From: Rhizomys pruinosus
Taxonomy: Eukaryota; Chordata; Mammalia; Rodentia; Spalacidae
Reading direction: 5' to 3'
Length of the DNA stretch: 64,000 bases
Assembly: GCA_009823505.1 (NCBI GenBank)
Contig: VZQC01008777.1
Span: 1,459,482 to 1,523,481, forward strand
Part shown: piece by piece, positions 45,778 to 59,510 of the stretch
How positions within the stretch are numbered: position 1 is the first letter of the stretch
How the letters are laid out: every line of letters begins with the position of its first letter
Position numbers and translations under genes: made by a program
Notes under the pieces: generated by a model
The model's input: the letters and a program-made list of their open reading frames with translations, nothing else
The model's database searches: none
What the model was told of the DNA's origin: nothing

Positions 45778-46796
45778 TATTTTTATTTTTTCTGTGTATG
45801 AGTGTATTGCCTGTTTATTTTTTTGAGTTACTGTGCATGTCAGAAGAGGGTGTCTCATGAGTTTTAACTCGTGAAAGAATTTCCAAGGCTTTTTAGTTTA
45901 CAAAAGAGGCAGAACTAATTCAGAGAGTATAAATCACCTGATCATGTTTACAGAAATTGTGTGTTTTATGACTTTAGAGTGTGTTTTTATTCATCTTTAC
46001 AAACTGCCTCTTCCAAATGTTCCTAAGCAAGTTAACCAGAGAGATGGTGAGTTGCTTCATGCAAAGCTATCCACTCAACATGTGGCAAAGTCTCTTGACT
46101 CCTAGTTTAGCAAATTTTTATATTACATCTTGCTGCCTCCCTTTCTTATCAAGTTGTAATGAGCTCTATTCTGTTTTAATGAGTATGTTAATGTGTTAGT
46201 GTTGGTCTCAGCCTGACCTTGTATTTGTTTGTCTTTGATGCTCTGTTTCTATTTAAACTGTGAGCTCTTGGGAGGTGAAAAGATGCCAATTTAACCATCC
46301 CCTTGCCTTGTGCTCCTGAAGGCTTGAACACTATTTGCTGAAGATCAATGGCATGTATGGACTAGGCTAATCATGTTTCCCTTCTTCTATCTAGGGGAAT
46401 GTATTATTTTGCTTTTGGATTTCTCTTGTCATCCATCTTTCAAGATTCTTCTAAAGGCCAGGAAATGGAATCAACTTTTTCTATCAACAACTTTTCTCAC
46501 CAGAATTCTGAATTTTCCTCAGATTTGTAAAGGGAAACAGAAGTGTGAAACCCAGAGATAGTGAGGAGTGGAGCTGTCATTTTATATTTGTTTTCCAGGA
46601 CACTGCTGAGCATAGCAATATAAATGGCAAATGCCACATTGCATTTGCAGAAGAGCAGGTGGCACTTGCAGCAGGGGAATTGGGAGGGTGGTGTTAGAAT
46701 ACATAGGAAGAAAAACAAACAACAGAGGCATGAAATGGAGGAGGTGGCCTGAAACACCATGCCTAACACTTTCCCTACAGAAATACAGAACTTCTG
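45778..46796. other. Single-copy core of block B copy 2
   Basis: Matches 23,182-24,190. The ~500 bp from about 45,838 to 46,343 are identical by eye to copies 1 and 3. No gene seen. Confidence 0.6.
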
Positions 46797-46994
46797 GGGC
46801 TGAAGACGTTTGGTTGCAGTTATAAGAGTACTGGCGCTCTTGCAAAAACCTGGGTTGGATTCTTTATCACCCACCATGTGTGCTAACAACCATCTGTAAC
46901 TCGTCAAGGGGAATCACGACACCTATTCCTACACCCACAATGCATTACATTGACAGGCAGCCATTACACTCTTACACATAAAAAGTATATAAAA
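46797..46994 (+). repeat. B2/B3-type SINE
   Basis: Counterpart of 24,192-24,388. Confidence 0.8.
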
Positions 46995-46997
46995 ATA

Positions 46998-47222
46998 GGG
47001 CGGATGGAGAGATGGCTCTCAGTTAAGAAACCACTGCTGCTTTGAGATGGCCCGAGATTTGAATCCCAAATCCACATAGTGGATAACATAATGGTCCATA
47101 GCTCCAGGACCCCAGTTCCAAGCATCCCAGAACTGCATGACACAAATGCACAACTATACATGCAAGGATAACACTTGTCCATACATAAAAAGAATAAACT
47201 AAACGACAAATCAAGAGGTTTT
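46998..47222 (+). repeat. B2/B3-type SINE
   Basis: Counterpart of 24,391-24,620, directly after the previous SINE's A-tail. Confidence 0.82.
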
Positions 47223-47504
47223 TAAAAAGAAGAAATACAGTAACTTCTCTAACAGGAGATAATTATAAGTTTCCAGGTTCCCATAGGCTACTTAATGCAA
47301 TTTAAACTAGCACAGTACAGAGATTAGGTTCTTGAGCCAAACCACCTTGGCTGGAACCTTGTACCAACAAATCACACCTAAGGATCTATCTGATTGAGTT
47401 ATTGTGCAGACTAACACACAAAGTTTCTCAAAAGTGTCTTTCCCAGGTTAAGCCCTCAGTAAGCTTTAGTTGTTACTAAGCTCTTACATTTACTTGATTC
47501 CTTT

Positions 47505-47699
47505 TAAAATATTTATATTTAAGTTTTTTTATTTTTATTTTTTGGGGGTATGAAGTGTATTGCTTCATGTAAAATGAGGGCATGGAATGCCTGGAATTGG
47601 AGTTCACTGGTTGCTTAGCACTGCATATAGGCCCGAATTAACTCAGTCAGTGCATAAACAGACCTTGCTCTTAGCAGCTTGAGCCAGCTCTCATAGCCC
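47505..47699 (-). repeat. B2/B3-type SINE, diverged
   Basis: Counterpart of 24,905-25,097. Confidence 0.72.
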
Positions 47700-48201
47700 T
47701 AAGGTTTGATTTTTAGTTTTCTTTTTTAGTTTTTAGAAATCTGAAAAATAAAAAGAAAGCTTGAGTGGCCAAAACACTGATGTTGGGAACACCCTTCAAA
47801 AGGGTGGGACAGTTAGCTATGGCAGTTCCCAAAGTACTCATTGTGGATAACTAGTTTTCCAATAATATCTAACCTCTATGTATTGAGACATAAGAAATTA
47901 CCAAATTACATAGTACAAAAATAAACATAATCACCATTAACACATAATCATTAAGCCATTTATAATTAATTACTGAAGTCCTAAGGGACCTGAGTGGATT
48001 AGAGAGAGGGAAAATATGAATGTGTGGTAATCAGAGTGTGTTTGAAGTATTATATGTTTTTATGGTTTTATAGATTACTGAAAGTAGCATTAAGTTCCTT
48101 CATAAAGAAACACATGTATATTTATATAGGTATACGCAGCATGGAAAATCAGATTAATTCCACAAGAGATAGATTAAAAAATGAGCTTAAAAATACCAGG
48201 G

Positions 48202-48466
48202 TTGGGGCTGGAGAATGGCCTAAGCGGTTAAGAGCACCGACGCTCTTCAGAGGACCTGGTTTTGCTCCCCCACCCCACTGGCGGCCAAAAACCGTCTCTG
48301 AAAACTCCAATTCCAGGAGGAGCTCCAGTTCCAGGGGAATCCGACCACCCTCTTTTTGACCACCGCGGCATTGCACGGACATGGTCGTGCACAAAACCTG
48401 CATGCGACAGTTACATTCATACACATACAAAATAAATAAAATAAAAAAAATAAAAAAAATAAATGT
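48202..48466 (+). repeat. B2-type SINE with (TAAA)n tail
   Basis: Counterpart of 25,603-25,858 and 63,520-63,785, with its own set of indels. Confidence 0.9.
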
Positions 48467-48767
48467 CAGGGTTACCCATTTTCTGAGTAAAAACCCCTAA
48501 TCCTAACAGGAAGTATAATGTAAAACTATTTCTCATAATGACTTGTAAGTTTCTGAGGTCTTCAAGCCAATATTAGGTCAAAATAGAAGGAGTTAACTGG
48601 GGAGTTGTTTGTACCACAAATGTTTATACAAAGCTGAAAGATTATATATTACACGTAGTGTCATTGGAGCTAAAGGGTATATTATATATAATTATTATCA
48701 CACTAAAGGTTCATATTAAAGTCAGGCAAAGAGGGTCAGTAGGGCAGATAAGAAGCCCTACGCCAGG

Positions 48768-48908
48768 GCTGGAGAGATGGCTCAGAGGTTAGAGTGGCGC
48801 CAAATGCTCTGCAGAGGACCTTGGGTATTGATTTCCAAGCACCCACATGGCAGCTAAGAACCATCTTTGGACTCCAGTTCCAGGGGAATCCAACAAAGAA
48901 AAAAAATA
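48768..48908 (+). repeat. 3'-truncated B2-type SINE
   Basis: Counterpart of 26,178-26,316, with the same truncation point. Confidence 0.87.
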
Positions 48909-51155
48909 AGAATCCTACGAATCCTTCCATTTGATACTAGTACAGGGCCTCCAGCTCCTTCTATGGAGGAATGATAATAAATAAACACATCCTATTGCTA
49001 GCCATATATCCATAAGACGCATACTAGCTATGCCTTTAAATCCAGGTTCTTACTGAGACTCCATTACAGAAGTAGGACTACCTGCCCATGTGGCTTGACC
49101 TTCAAAAGTAAGGTTGGTGCTGTGGTACCCATTTTCCCTTATCCTTCCATAGATGAGATTTATTTCTGGAAACTTTGAAAATGTTTGTCTTTTTTTTTAG
49201 GAAGATAAATTATTTTGTTATATTAAATTTTCTTATTCCCTTGACACACTATCTTGGCAAACAGGCATAAATCTCAGCTCAAAGAAGGAAATGCTTTACT
49301 ATCTTATCAGATATACTCAACCCAGACTCAGGTAGATTCTGTATTTACCTGGAAAATAGATTCAAATGACCTATGTAATGAAGTTTTCATTTGGATCAGG
49401 TTATATTTTAGAAGTTTGTATAAATTAAGAGAATAGATGTCTTTTGATTTTAGATGATTGATGGGGATTATACTGTTCCCCAATTTCCACAAAGGCACCT
49501 TGTTAGAGACATCCTTGTATCCGCAGCACAGACACCTTTCTAGTCTTCACAGACCTCATGCATGGTATCAACAATCCCTTAATTTTCAGTCTCACTTTTG
49601 CTCTCTACTTCCTTTTTTTCTCTATGTAACCCTTGCTTGCAGGCCTTAGTTTCTTCTAGATTGGCAAACAGTATGTGTTCTTCCTCACAGGATGAAGCTG
49701 AGTTTTTGCAGAGGTTTTCACATATACAAGATCCAGTAACTATTTTTTTGTTGTTTTTAAACTGTGTGTCAAAGTATTTCAATGTGTATATGCTAAACAC
49801 ACATTCATATTTATATTTCTCTTAAACTAAGAAAGGTTGCCTCTTCTAAGATGTTTTTGAAAGTTTCCTTAGCCAGAATTAATGTCACTTCCTCTCAACT
49901 TTAAATCCCTGCTACGATCTCTTCAAAGACACCTCCCACACAGAGTGTGGACTTCTGTCTGTTATTTACACTTTCATTCAGGTCAGGTACCATGTCCTCA
50001 ATTATTAGAAAGCTCACGTTCTCTGGCCGTAACTGTAGCTTCTAAGATGGCCACATCCTGAAACTGTTCTGATAAATACCAAGAGAAATGATTCTCAGAT
50101 CAAAGGTATGAAAGGTTGTGGCTATTTGCTGTCTCATTAATGACATATGAGAAGAATGCACCTGAGAAACAAGTAGAAAGGGGCCCAAGACTAAAAGTTG
50201 AGAGAGAATCCTATAACATCAGTAATGCATGGTTTTAGATATAACTAATGTACTTCCCTTTGGACTGCCTATAAAAGGCACACGTGGTTCCTGTTCCAAG
50301 AGAGTCCAATGTGAAGCCCATCCACTATATGAGACACAGGATAACTGTGAATTTGGACCAGTAAAAAAATTGTAAACTTAGCTAAAACTCCTGATGAATG
50401 TCTTTTTTGCAGTTTTGTCTTTTGTAATTTGTTGTGTGATACTTGAGTGTGGACTTTGTAGATGAACAATGTAGTAGAAATTTCAAAGGTTGGGACACAC
50501 GAAGAACAGTTCAGGTATATACTCTTGTAGGGTGAAATCATATGAGTTCTGAGTAATGTGTTGGAGGAAATGGTTAAAAGATACACAACCAGAAGGATGG
50601 AAGCAAAAGCTCTCAACTTCTTTCTCAAACCACCATGGGAATTCTTGGCAGTCCCAGACAATCTTAGCTTTTACTCTGTACCTTATCTGGTATCATAATG
50701 TTCTTGCCTATAACTATGGCTGTGTTTTTCAGGTGTCCTTATTTGATTCCCTAATCATACTTTGATCCAGTCCAGGCTCTAGTCAGTTCAAGCAGGAGTT
50801 TGCCCTAACAACACATCCTCTCAACAGAAAGCTGTTGATTAATGAGCTTGTTCTTCTCATAACTCAAAAGTGACTTAGCAATACTTTTGGGGGGAAAAAT
50901 ACTTTGTATGATAGGTTTGCCCAGCAACTTCAGCTTAGGCCATTTGTCAGGACTGGGAGTTATATATCCTTCAAGTTAAGGACATACTGGGCAATTAACA
51001 ATCCATGACAGATTTTAATTTTAACCTGTTCTATGACTAGTGCTCACTAATAATATTTTATGAAGGAGAAAAAATATCCAATGTGGCAGAGTTTTCTTTT
51101 TGAATTGTATCATTTTGTTTTCTTTTATAACTATTGTTATTAAACTTTTTCCATA
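48909..51155. other. Largest single-copy part of block B copy 2, no gene seen
   Basis: Near-identical to 26,317-28,559. A 130-codon minus-strand open frame at 50,269-50,661 lacks any recognisable domain and is not open in the first copy because of small differences. Confidence 0.55.
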
Positions 51156-51940
51156 GGCATACCAAAATTTCTCATTGTGAATCAAGTCACTTCCCCTTCC
51201 ATGTCTCCCACCCCACCCAAGTCCTGCACTCTGCCCTCATCTGCCCTGATCTTTTTCTGAATCTTTCCAGAGATTTTTTTTTCCGTTCGTTTTGTTTGTT
51301 GTTCTCTCCAAGTTGAAATTGATTATATATATATATATTATCTAATTATAATAGATATACTGTGAGCAATAAATAGCAAGTGGATAGACGAATACATAGC
51401 CAAACAGGACATAGTAGTATATAACATGATAAATACATACCTACACAGAATCACTGGGACTGGAGGATCTTTTTGGGGGGTCTGATAGATGTCAAGTTGG
51501 CCTGGACAGGGGAGCTCTAAGGCCCCTTGGGCAATGCCCAAACAACCAGCAACCCATATGTGCTCCACATTGGGGTCGTCCCTCCCATTACACCCAATGC
51601 AGGCCAGTACCAGCGACCCACTGTGATACTCCTGACATGTCCCTGATCATCCAGGTAGTCCAACAATGGCAGTCTATATTCTGAGAGGTCTGAAATACCC
51701 TTAGCTGTTTAGTCCAAAACCTGGGTATCTCAGTAATCCCCATCTGGCATGAGAAGGGTTTGGAGGATTCTTGGGAGACTGAGGTCCTTTCAGACCTATG
51801 GAAGGAAGGTTAAAAAGCTGTGTCTCATGTCTTAGGGGTGCCAAAAGTGGTGGCAGCCTGAGGGTAGATGCACTTGCCAGTAAGAATGAAGTCAAGCAAA
51901 CCACAGAACTCTCTGATCTTAAGTTAAAAAAAACAAAAAA
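51156..51940 (-). repeat. Dispersed repeat of unnamed family
   Basis: Counterpart of 28,560-29,340. The 51,320-51,490 part is clearly different from its partner (28,728-28,900). The outer parts match. Confidence 0.62.
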
Positions 51941-51957
51941 GAATACAAAGAGTATAG

Positions 51958-52226
51958 TCTTTTGTTTGTCTTCTGTCTACGTCTTCTTTCTTTGTTTTTT
52001 TTTCTTCTTTGTTTTTTCTACTTTTATTTCTTCTATTATTTTCTCTTGCTTTCTTTTTTTTTGTCGTTTTTTCTTCTTAAAAATTTCTTTTCTTCTTCTT
52101 TTCTTCTTCTTTTTTTTTTCTTTGTTTAGGGGGGGTTCTTTCGTATTCTTTCTTTTTCTTTCTTTTTCTTTCTTTTTTTTCTTTTTCTTTCTTCTAGTTC
52201 TTCTTTTTTTCTTCTTCTGTTCCTTC
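51958..52226. repeat. Long pyrimidine tract, second copy
   Basis: T/C-rich tract with a seven-base G run (ggggggg) near 52,129-52,135. It is shorter than the copy at 29,343-29,700. The 183-codon open frame across it is a by-product of the tract. Confidence 0.92.
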
Positions 52227-52274
52227 TCTGTGTATGTATGTATTATGTATGTACTGTCTTATGTATTATTATTT

Positions 52275-52410
52275 TTTGGCCGGGTCGCCCTTTCAAGTCC
52301 AGCTGGCATGGAGCGTCCACTCTGTAGACCGGCTGGCTTGAGCTCATAGAGACTACACCTGCCTCTGCCTCCTGAGTGCGAGGATTAAGGCGATGCCACC
52401 ACACCTTATA
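52275..52410 (-). repeat. B1 SINE
   Basis: Counterpart of 29,735-29,876. Confidence 0.85.
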
Positions 52411-52426
52411 TTTTTATAAAAAAAAT

Positions 52427-52618
52427 GCTGGAGAAGATGGCTCCAGTACAAAACAACTGCGTGCTCTTGAAACCAAATTGTTCAGCTCCTGAGCATGGCA
52501 CAATGTACTATTAACTTTAGACCAGGGGATCTGACATCTTCTTCTGATCTCCACAGGCATTGTGATGATGCAGGTTCACGTACATGTAGGACAATCACAC
52601 TCGCTCATACATATAAAA
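52427..52618 (+). repeat. Old B2/B3-type SINE
   Basis: Counterpart of 29,890-30,090. Confidence 0.68.
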
Positions 52619-53486
52619 CCCTAGTCATCACTACATCAAAGGGCTTCTTTGTCATCAGATGAAGACTATTACATAGTACCAAAACTGGTCATGCACATAT
52701 TGATTCCAAATTGCCCAAGCCTAAGTGACACTATCTACCATGCAACATTAAAAGGGGTAAGAGAGGATCACTAAAAATCTCTTACCCATCATTACAAAGC
52801 TACGTTATGCAAAAGAGGGCCTGGACCATGAAATGGCCAAAGTGTGGAGATTAGGAATCTCACAAGTGGGGCCCAGGAACAAGACTCTATTCTATTAAAG
52901 CCTCAGTCACCCAGAACTCGAGACCACTGGGGAGAAGGGGGCACAGAACGATATGTAAGAGCAGGTGAGGTGTGGACAGACCATATGGAAATAGAATCTT
53001 ACAAGCTTCTGGGACTTAGCTCATATACACCTACAACCAGTATCACCATGCAAAACACATGCAAACTCAAGAGACAAAAAACTCAGAATGGAACATGGGA
53101 TATAGGCAGCAGTATCCAATCTTAAGCTTAAGAACATAGTTAGCAAACTGGTTACATGCGGGTGAAGATACAAACTGGGCTTCTTAAAGCTAGGACTCTG
53201 GATAGGCTGAATGGTCAGTAGATGAAAATTGCACGTAAGAAATGGTAGGTGATATTAACTTGACAATAGGGCCTTAACACAAATGACAGAATGTTGGAAT
53301 TCTAGTGGAGGCAGGCTGTGGGAGGGTGTCAATAGGGATGGATTATAGAAAAGGTGATTAAGATTGATTGAGAAATTTCGTATGAAAACCACACAAAGAC
53401 ATAACAATTAATAAATTCTCTTAAAGTTAAAAATAATGAATGGTACATACATCATTAAAATAAAAATAATAAATACTGTTCTTGTC
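52619..53486. other. Block B copy 2 sequence, no gene seen
   Basis: Counterpart of 30,091-30,964, noisy after about 52,740. Confidence 0.4.
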
Positions 53487-53633
53487 TTTTTCCATGACCG
53501 GTCTACCTGTAGCCCCAGTGTCCTGGAACTCACTCTGTAGACCAGGGCTGCCTTTGAACTCCAAAGAATCTGCCTCTCCGCCTCCCAAGTGTTAGGATTA
53601 AAGGGCATGCACCCACACTCCACACCTGGCTTA
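53487..53633 (-). repeat. B1 SINE
   Basis: Counterpart of 30,968-31,105. Confidence 0.85.
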
Positions 53634-53710
53634 AAATAAAACTTTTTAAAACCCATACTCTTTAAAACATCTATAATCTACTTGCTTACTGTTTGGCTAG
53701 TAGTGAGTTG

Positions 53711-53712
<2 letters not shown>

Positions 53713-53748
<36 letters not shown>
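53713..53748. repeat. (TG)n microsatellite
   Basis: About 17 TG units. The first copy is shorter and interrupted. Confidence 0.93.
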
Positions 53749-54945
53749 TGTCTTGTAGTAAGATCTAAATGGGGAGTATATATTGATTAATTACTTAACT
53801 AATACCAAAACACTTGCAGTAACAAGTATCACATTATCCACTATATGAAATTCACACATGACTTATGGATCACGCAAAAACTGGACGGATATTTTTTTCT
53901 CTTTTCTTTTGTTTGGTCAACATGTTTATGTAAGCAAACCTCTTGAAATGGACTTGTGGAACATGGGTTGTCAAAAACTGAACTCAGATGTTTATTAATT
54001 GTGTTTATATGGACACTTCTTATTTTTATTGCTATGTGTATTTTCTGGTCAAATAAATTTAAAAATAAAAATAAAATTAAAAACATTTGCACACATTGAT
54101 AATCTTTATATATAGTAAAATGAATGTGGTTTCATAAGGATTCTATTCCTTTTGGTGTTTGAAATATGTTATTTAATAGTGATAATATCATATTATATGT
54201 ATAATATGTTTGATTATACCTACTCTCACTTCCCATTCAACTCCTCCCAGAACTCCCTTAACTTCATGCCTATATTGTCATAAACACACTGAGTCCACAT
54301 TATGTGCTGCCTTATGTGTGGATAAATGGGCCATTTACGAAGCCTGGAAACCTACCAGGGGACACAGTCCTGAAAAGCACTCTAGCATCTGTTAGTTGGT
54401 AATGGCCCATTACTTAGTGGGGCCTAGTGAGACCCTACACACATCTTTGCTGGAATTTCTACTGGTGTGCTACAAGGATTGTCATAGAGTCAGCCAATGT
54501 GCTATGAGTTCATGAATGCAATGGCCCTGTTATCTGCAGAGGACACTGCTTTGCAGAATTCTTACCCAACATCTGACCCTTACAGTCTTTATGCCTCTTT
54601 CCTTTCTGTGCTGATTCCTGAGCCTCGTTGGGAGAAGGAAGAATAATGTAGATTTTTCCATTAGGGCCTAGCACCCCACTACCACTTACTCTCTGCTCTT
54701 TGAATGAGTCTCTGTATTAAATGTAGTGCACTGCAAAAAGAATCTTCTCTGATAAGAACTAAGTGCTACAGTAACCTAGGGGTATAAAGATAAATAGTTA
54801 GAATGCAGTTTGATACCATGACCATTTAGTAAATTAAAATTAGAAAGAGGAATCATAAAATCACGCAAATGCATTTTTTTTATATATACTGATGTATACC
54901 CCTGATGTATATTGTCCTATATGTACTTATTGGTCAAATAAAAAA
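53749..54945. other. Single-copy part of block B copy 2, no gene seen
   Basis: Near-identical to 31,222-32,424. Confidence 0.55.
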
Positions 54946-54956
54946 AAAAAACTTTT

Positions 54957-55190
54957 CTTTTTTTTTTGAATTTTACTTATTTTGTATGTGTAGAATGTAC
55001 TGCTGCCATGTAGGTTGTGCACCCGTGTCGTGCAATGCCGTGGAGGTCCAGAAGAGGTTTGGATTCCTGGAACTGGAGTCTGGAATTGGAGTTTCAGGAC
55101 GGTTCTCAGCCCAGTCGGTCTGGGATCGCAACCCAGGATCCTCATGCAAAGCAATTGGTGGCCTTAACCGCTAGGCCATTCTCTAAAAAG
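54957..55190 (-). repeat. B2-type SINE, error-rich copy
   Basis: Counterpart of 32,425-32,668. Confidence 0.87.
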
Positions 55191-55307
55191 CACCGTTTTC
55201 ACACACAGTTGTTATAGTAGCATAACAGTATATTAAACATTGCCAGAGTTGGATTTTCCCTTTGTTTGTAATTGGTTTCTTCAATCAACTTTAATAGACA
55301 AAAGTTG

Positions 55308-55465
55308 CCGGGCGTGTGTGGCGCACACATTTATTCCTAGCACCTTGGGAGGCGGAGGCAGTCCGATTCTTTGTGAGTTCAAGAGCCAGCCTGGTCTAAC
55401 AGAGTGAGTTCCAGACGCTGGTGGCTACAGGGAACCCTGTCTCAAAAGACCCCCCCCAAAAAAAA
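55308..55465 (+). repeat. B1 SINE
   Basis: Counterpart of 32,788-32,942. The same 'aatagacaaaagtt' direct repeats flank it. Confidence 0.93.
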
Positions 55466-55888
55466 ATAGACAAAAGTTACCACCCTGCTCCACATTTTAT
55501 TTTTCTATAGCTAACACTGAACAGGAATCTGTGCACATAACAAAGTCACACTAATCTCATCGGACCCTTATCATCAACTTTCCCTTGTACCACTTTCTGT
55601 TGCTGTGCTACTAAGACACTGACTAAAACCAAACTTCAGAGGAAAGGGTGATTTCCTTTTGTTTGTTTTAAAATTTTTTTTCATAAGCTTACAAATTAGT
55701 CCTCATCAAGGCAATCAAGGCAAGAACTCAAAGGCAGGACTGCAGCAGAGAACACAGAGGAACACTGCTTACAGGCTTGCTACATTTGGTTATTGTTTAG
55801 CCTGGATTCTTATTACAGCCTTTCCCCCACCTGCCCAGAGATGCCACTGGCCACAGTACCTATTTCATTTATCAATTAAGAACATATC

Positions 55889-58649
55889 TCACAGATAGGC
55901 CCAGAAACATGACTGATTGTGACATTTCTTTAGTCGAAGTGACTCCCTTCCCAGATGTGTCAAGTTAACAAAAATTAGCTATCACATCTTTGAAATTCAA
56001 ATCCTAGAACTTGAATGATAAACTCTTATTACCTTACAGATCAAGAATTTCACTTTTTCTCTTTTGTGACTTAGTGATAGCTCTATGGCTATTGAATGTA
56101 CAGTATATGTTATTTTTATTATTTTGATGAATATATTGTTGCAGGACTTAGATTTCAGTCAAGGATTATCCTACTAACCTAGACCCTGGGCATCCTGCAA
56201 AGAGCTCAATGGCACTAAAACCCTGATTTTAGTTTTCTATCTTCAGCAACTAGAATTAATTGAAGGACTGCAGTCTTTGCAGATACAATCTTACTTATTT
56301 TTCTAAAACTTTCTGAGATCACTCTATTATCAGGATTCTAATTTTGTGAGTCAACAAACTGAGAATTAAAGAGTTTAGTTGCAAATCTGTGATTTACACT
56401 GGTTTCTATTACTGTGATCTACAACAAAATGACAGACTGTCAGATTCATTACTTTTGAGATTTAGAGATGATGCCCACTTCTGAGATTTTTATCTTAAGT
56501 AGATCAGCATCTAATAACTAACAAAGTATCCTTAGAATAAAGTCAGGATGTTAAATTTATATGTGAGTATTTCTTGATGTCTTAGATATTTTTATGTGTC
56601 TAATTAGACAATATTGCACAATGGCTAGAAGGAGGAGAGGCTTACTTTGATTTATGACTTTTATCTAATGTTTCCTTTTGCATATGTCAGTAGATTTCTT
56701 GAAGATACAGTCCTGAGCCAGTGGCTTAATACATCATATACCTATGTTCTTTCTCTCCCCCTCTCTTTTTCTCCTGTCTCCTCTGTCTCTCTTTTCTTGA
56801 AGTGATGAATATTCAGTCTTTATTTTCCATCCTGACTGCTCTGCTTAATCCTAATTGCTTCCCCAAATCCTTACCTTTAAATATGATTAACCATCACATC
56901 AACTACCCCTAATAACGGGGCTTAAATTCCAGTATTCATTTTGGAGAAGACATGTTGTTTTTAATTTAGTTCTTGCTATGTTTCTTGCTGATGAATGTAC
57001 ACTTCAACTTTCATCTAATATTAGTCTACCCTGCTTGCAGATAAATGAAGATAAAATTGGAATAGTGAATATTCTCTTTTTTGCCAAAAATTACATAGTC
57101 AAAAACATTTCAACAATAATGCAGGTTAATACTTTTATGTTACATGGAATTATAATTAAATGGAAATTTCAACTTGGAAAAATCACACCAGCTTAACAAT
57201 CATATTACACACCTAGTTTGGCGTATTTAATTTGATTTTCATTTTGCAAGGAAACACCAAGGCCGCTATTCAGTTGCCCCAATCGAGACGTCCTGATGAC
57301 CACTACATTTTTTCTCTTAAATATGGAGTTATCTCTTCATTTGTCCTTCTTTTCTGGAAATATGAATAGTTCACAGTAATACATGGAAATATAAGGAGAT
57401 GTCAATTGGCTTAAGACACAAATGTCAAACAAATCAGAAAACTTAGAGCAACTAGGCTGTTTCCTTCTGAAACTATCCATACAGAAGTCTTCACAGAAAT
57501 TGCTGTTAAATGGTGAAGAAAAATGTTGAAATGGTCTAAGGAATATTTACACATTATTGTGAAGAGCTGCCAAGGAATAGCCATCAAAATTTGAAAGCAC
57601 CACCATTAACAAAACCAAGCAAGAGGGAAGAAAAATATCAGATTAAGAAAGACAACTAGATAGTAAAACACTACCACCATCCAATCCAGACCTATTCCTA
57701 ATAAGGCCATTAACAACAGAGCTGCTTTGACTACCAGTAAAAACAAACTCTTCCTGATATACATCAGTCGGAATCGTGTGTTGGTGTTTACTAGCGTTGA
57801 AGAGAGACATTTTTTCCTTTTTGAGCTCAAATCATTTGTGCCTCTTATTAAGGGGAAACAGAATACAGCTTTCAACCTTTATCTCTAAAGTCAATGTGTT
57901 TGGTTTGGATTGTTAAATTTGTCAGGAGATTTGTAGTCTTTTAACAAATTAAAGCCAAACATTGTTGCCCAAACATCTCAACTATTTGAAAAAAAACAGG
58001 AAAACAACAATCTTTAGATCCTTTTTCTTCTTGTTTTCAAACCACAGGATCCCATCCCAGTAAAAAAATTATTTTTATTTACAACCACTTTAACTACAAG
58101 CAATATTTGAGGACATTAGAAACAGTCAATGAGCTATGAAAACAAGATACTTAACCAATAATTTTTCTACTTGTTGTTGCTTCATATTCTGAAAAATACT
58201 ATTACCTATATGTATTATTTGGGTAACCTGCCAAATAGAAACAGCACTGACTGCTTATATTTGATTACTTCAAATAGAAGGGATATGCAAATTTATGTTT
58301 TTTTGTTAGCCTGTGTATACTTGTTTCCCCCTAGACCTAAATTGAAATGTATCTGGCTCAATCTATTTTTATTATTTTAATTTATTTCATTTTTAACGAG
58401 ATAGATTAGAAGTCTAAGGTGGAAAATTAGGTGCCTGCCCTTGCCCCAGGCTGGCAGAAAGTGATTTCAATCAATTTTAAACTCAACCTTACATATGTAT
58501 CCATCTCCAGTATTATTAAAGTTTTGATACAGATGTTTCCAAAAGCAGATTACTATTTGGCACGTTTTATAAAATTAAAATTAAATGTTTGATTTACTGT
58601 ATTGACCCTATGGTTGGAAAATTGCTGCACAGAGATATAAGATCATAAG
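55889..58649. other. Single-copy right flank, no gene seen
   Basis: 2.8 kb that occur only once in the window, continuous with block B copy 2. AT-rich, with a short CT-rich run at about 56,749-56,802. Open frames do not exceed 89 codons and show no domain. The sequence looks free of the indel noise seen in the repeats. Confidence 0.6.
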
Positions 58650-58885
58650 TGTGGTGGCTGCAGATATAGCTCAGTTGTTAAGCGACTGGCTGCTCTTTCA
58701 GCCGACCTGAGTTTGATTCCAACAACCACACTAGTAGGTACCACTGTCACTCCCAGTTTCCCCGGGATTCATCTACCCTCTTCTGATCTCTAACAAGGAT
58801 TGCATGCTTGGATGTTGCCTTCTTCATACACCCATGCAGGTAGTACGGTCTATGTATTCTACATAAAATTTTAAAAACACTAATA
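58650..58885 (+). repeat. Old B2/B3-type SINE
   Basis: Plus strand, diverged. It is recognised by 'tagctcagttgttaagcgac', 'tggctgctctttcagccgacc', 'gagtttgattccaacaacc' and 'taccctcttctgatctc'. Confidence 0.78.
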
Positions 58886-59509
58886 AACAAAATTTTTATT
58901 AACAAATCATCTTAAGCATGAATGACAGTCAATGAAATTTTTCTTGTGAAGAGAAGAAAAAGGAAAGAAACTTTGCCAAATCTCCACCAGTAAAAAGAGT
59001 ATGGGGTGTTAAATTATAGGAAAGTTTAATTCAAATATGATGTAGTTTAAAGTGTCTAAATTCCATAAAAAAGTAAAGTTTACATGCTCTCTTCAGGCAG
59101 CTACTCTGATTTATGACAGAGTAAAATTATTCTGTTCAGAACTCCCCCACTCCCACCCCCAATAATTAGAAATAGACCTCATGTAAAAACAGATGTACCA
59201 TCCAATTTACAAATTTTTCAACTTTCTCTTCCTCTGAATTCCAGCCTCCCTGTCACTGGTGAGCAGAATTGAGGTTGTAGATCCCAAAGGCCTGGCCACA
59301 GCAGAGCTTTTCTTTTAGCAAAATTCCAGCACAATAGTAAGAATTGTTTTTCATGCCAGGTTGTAAAACCTTGCTCAATAATATCACTGTAATGTAAAAA
59401 TGAGGTAGAATTACACATAGTAATTTGGAAAAATCTCTAGGATATATTAAGGCAAAACATATAATTCAACTAACATTTTCTACAGGAAAAACAAAAACTG
59501 CTTTTCAAA
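58886..59509. other. Single-copy right flank, second part
   Basis: AT-rich, no feature recognised. It ends at the N at 59,510. Confidence 0.5.
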
Positions 59510-59510
59510 N
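59510..59510. other. Single N: sequence join
   Basis: The sequence to the left is unshared. To the right it starts block B at the position equivalent to about 21,558. As at 33,370, a block boundary coincides exactly with an N. Confidence 0.85.

Larger units (their letters stand above)
45014..55888 (+). repeat. Duplicated block B, copy 2
   Basis: Second copy of 22,415-33,369, starting inside a SINE ('gcatgtgttatgcaatgg'). The single-copy parts are nearly identical to copy 1. SINEs and tracts differ by indels. Unlike copy 1 it continues without a break past 55,888 into unshared DNA. Confidence 0.96.
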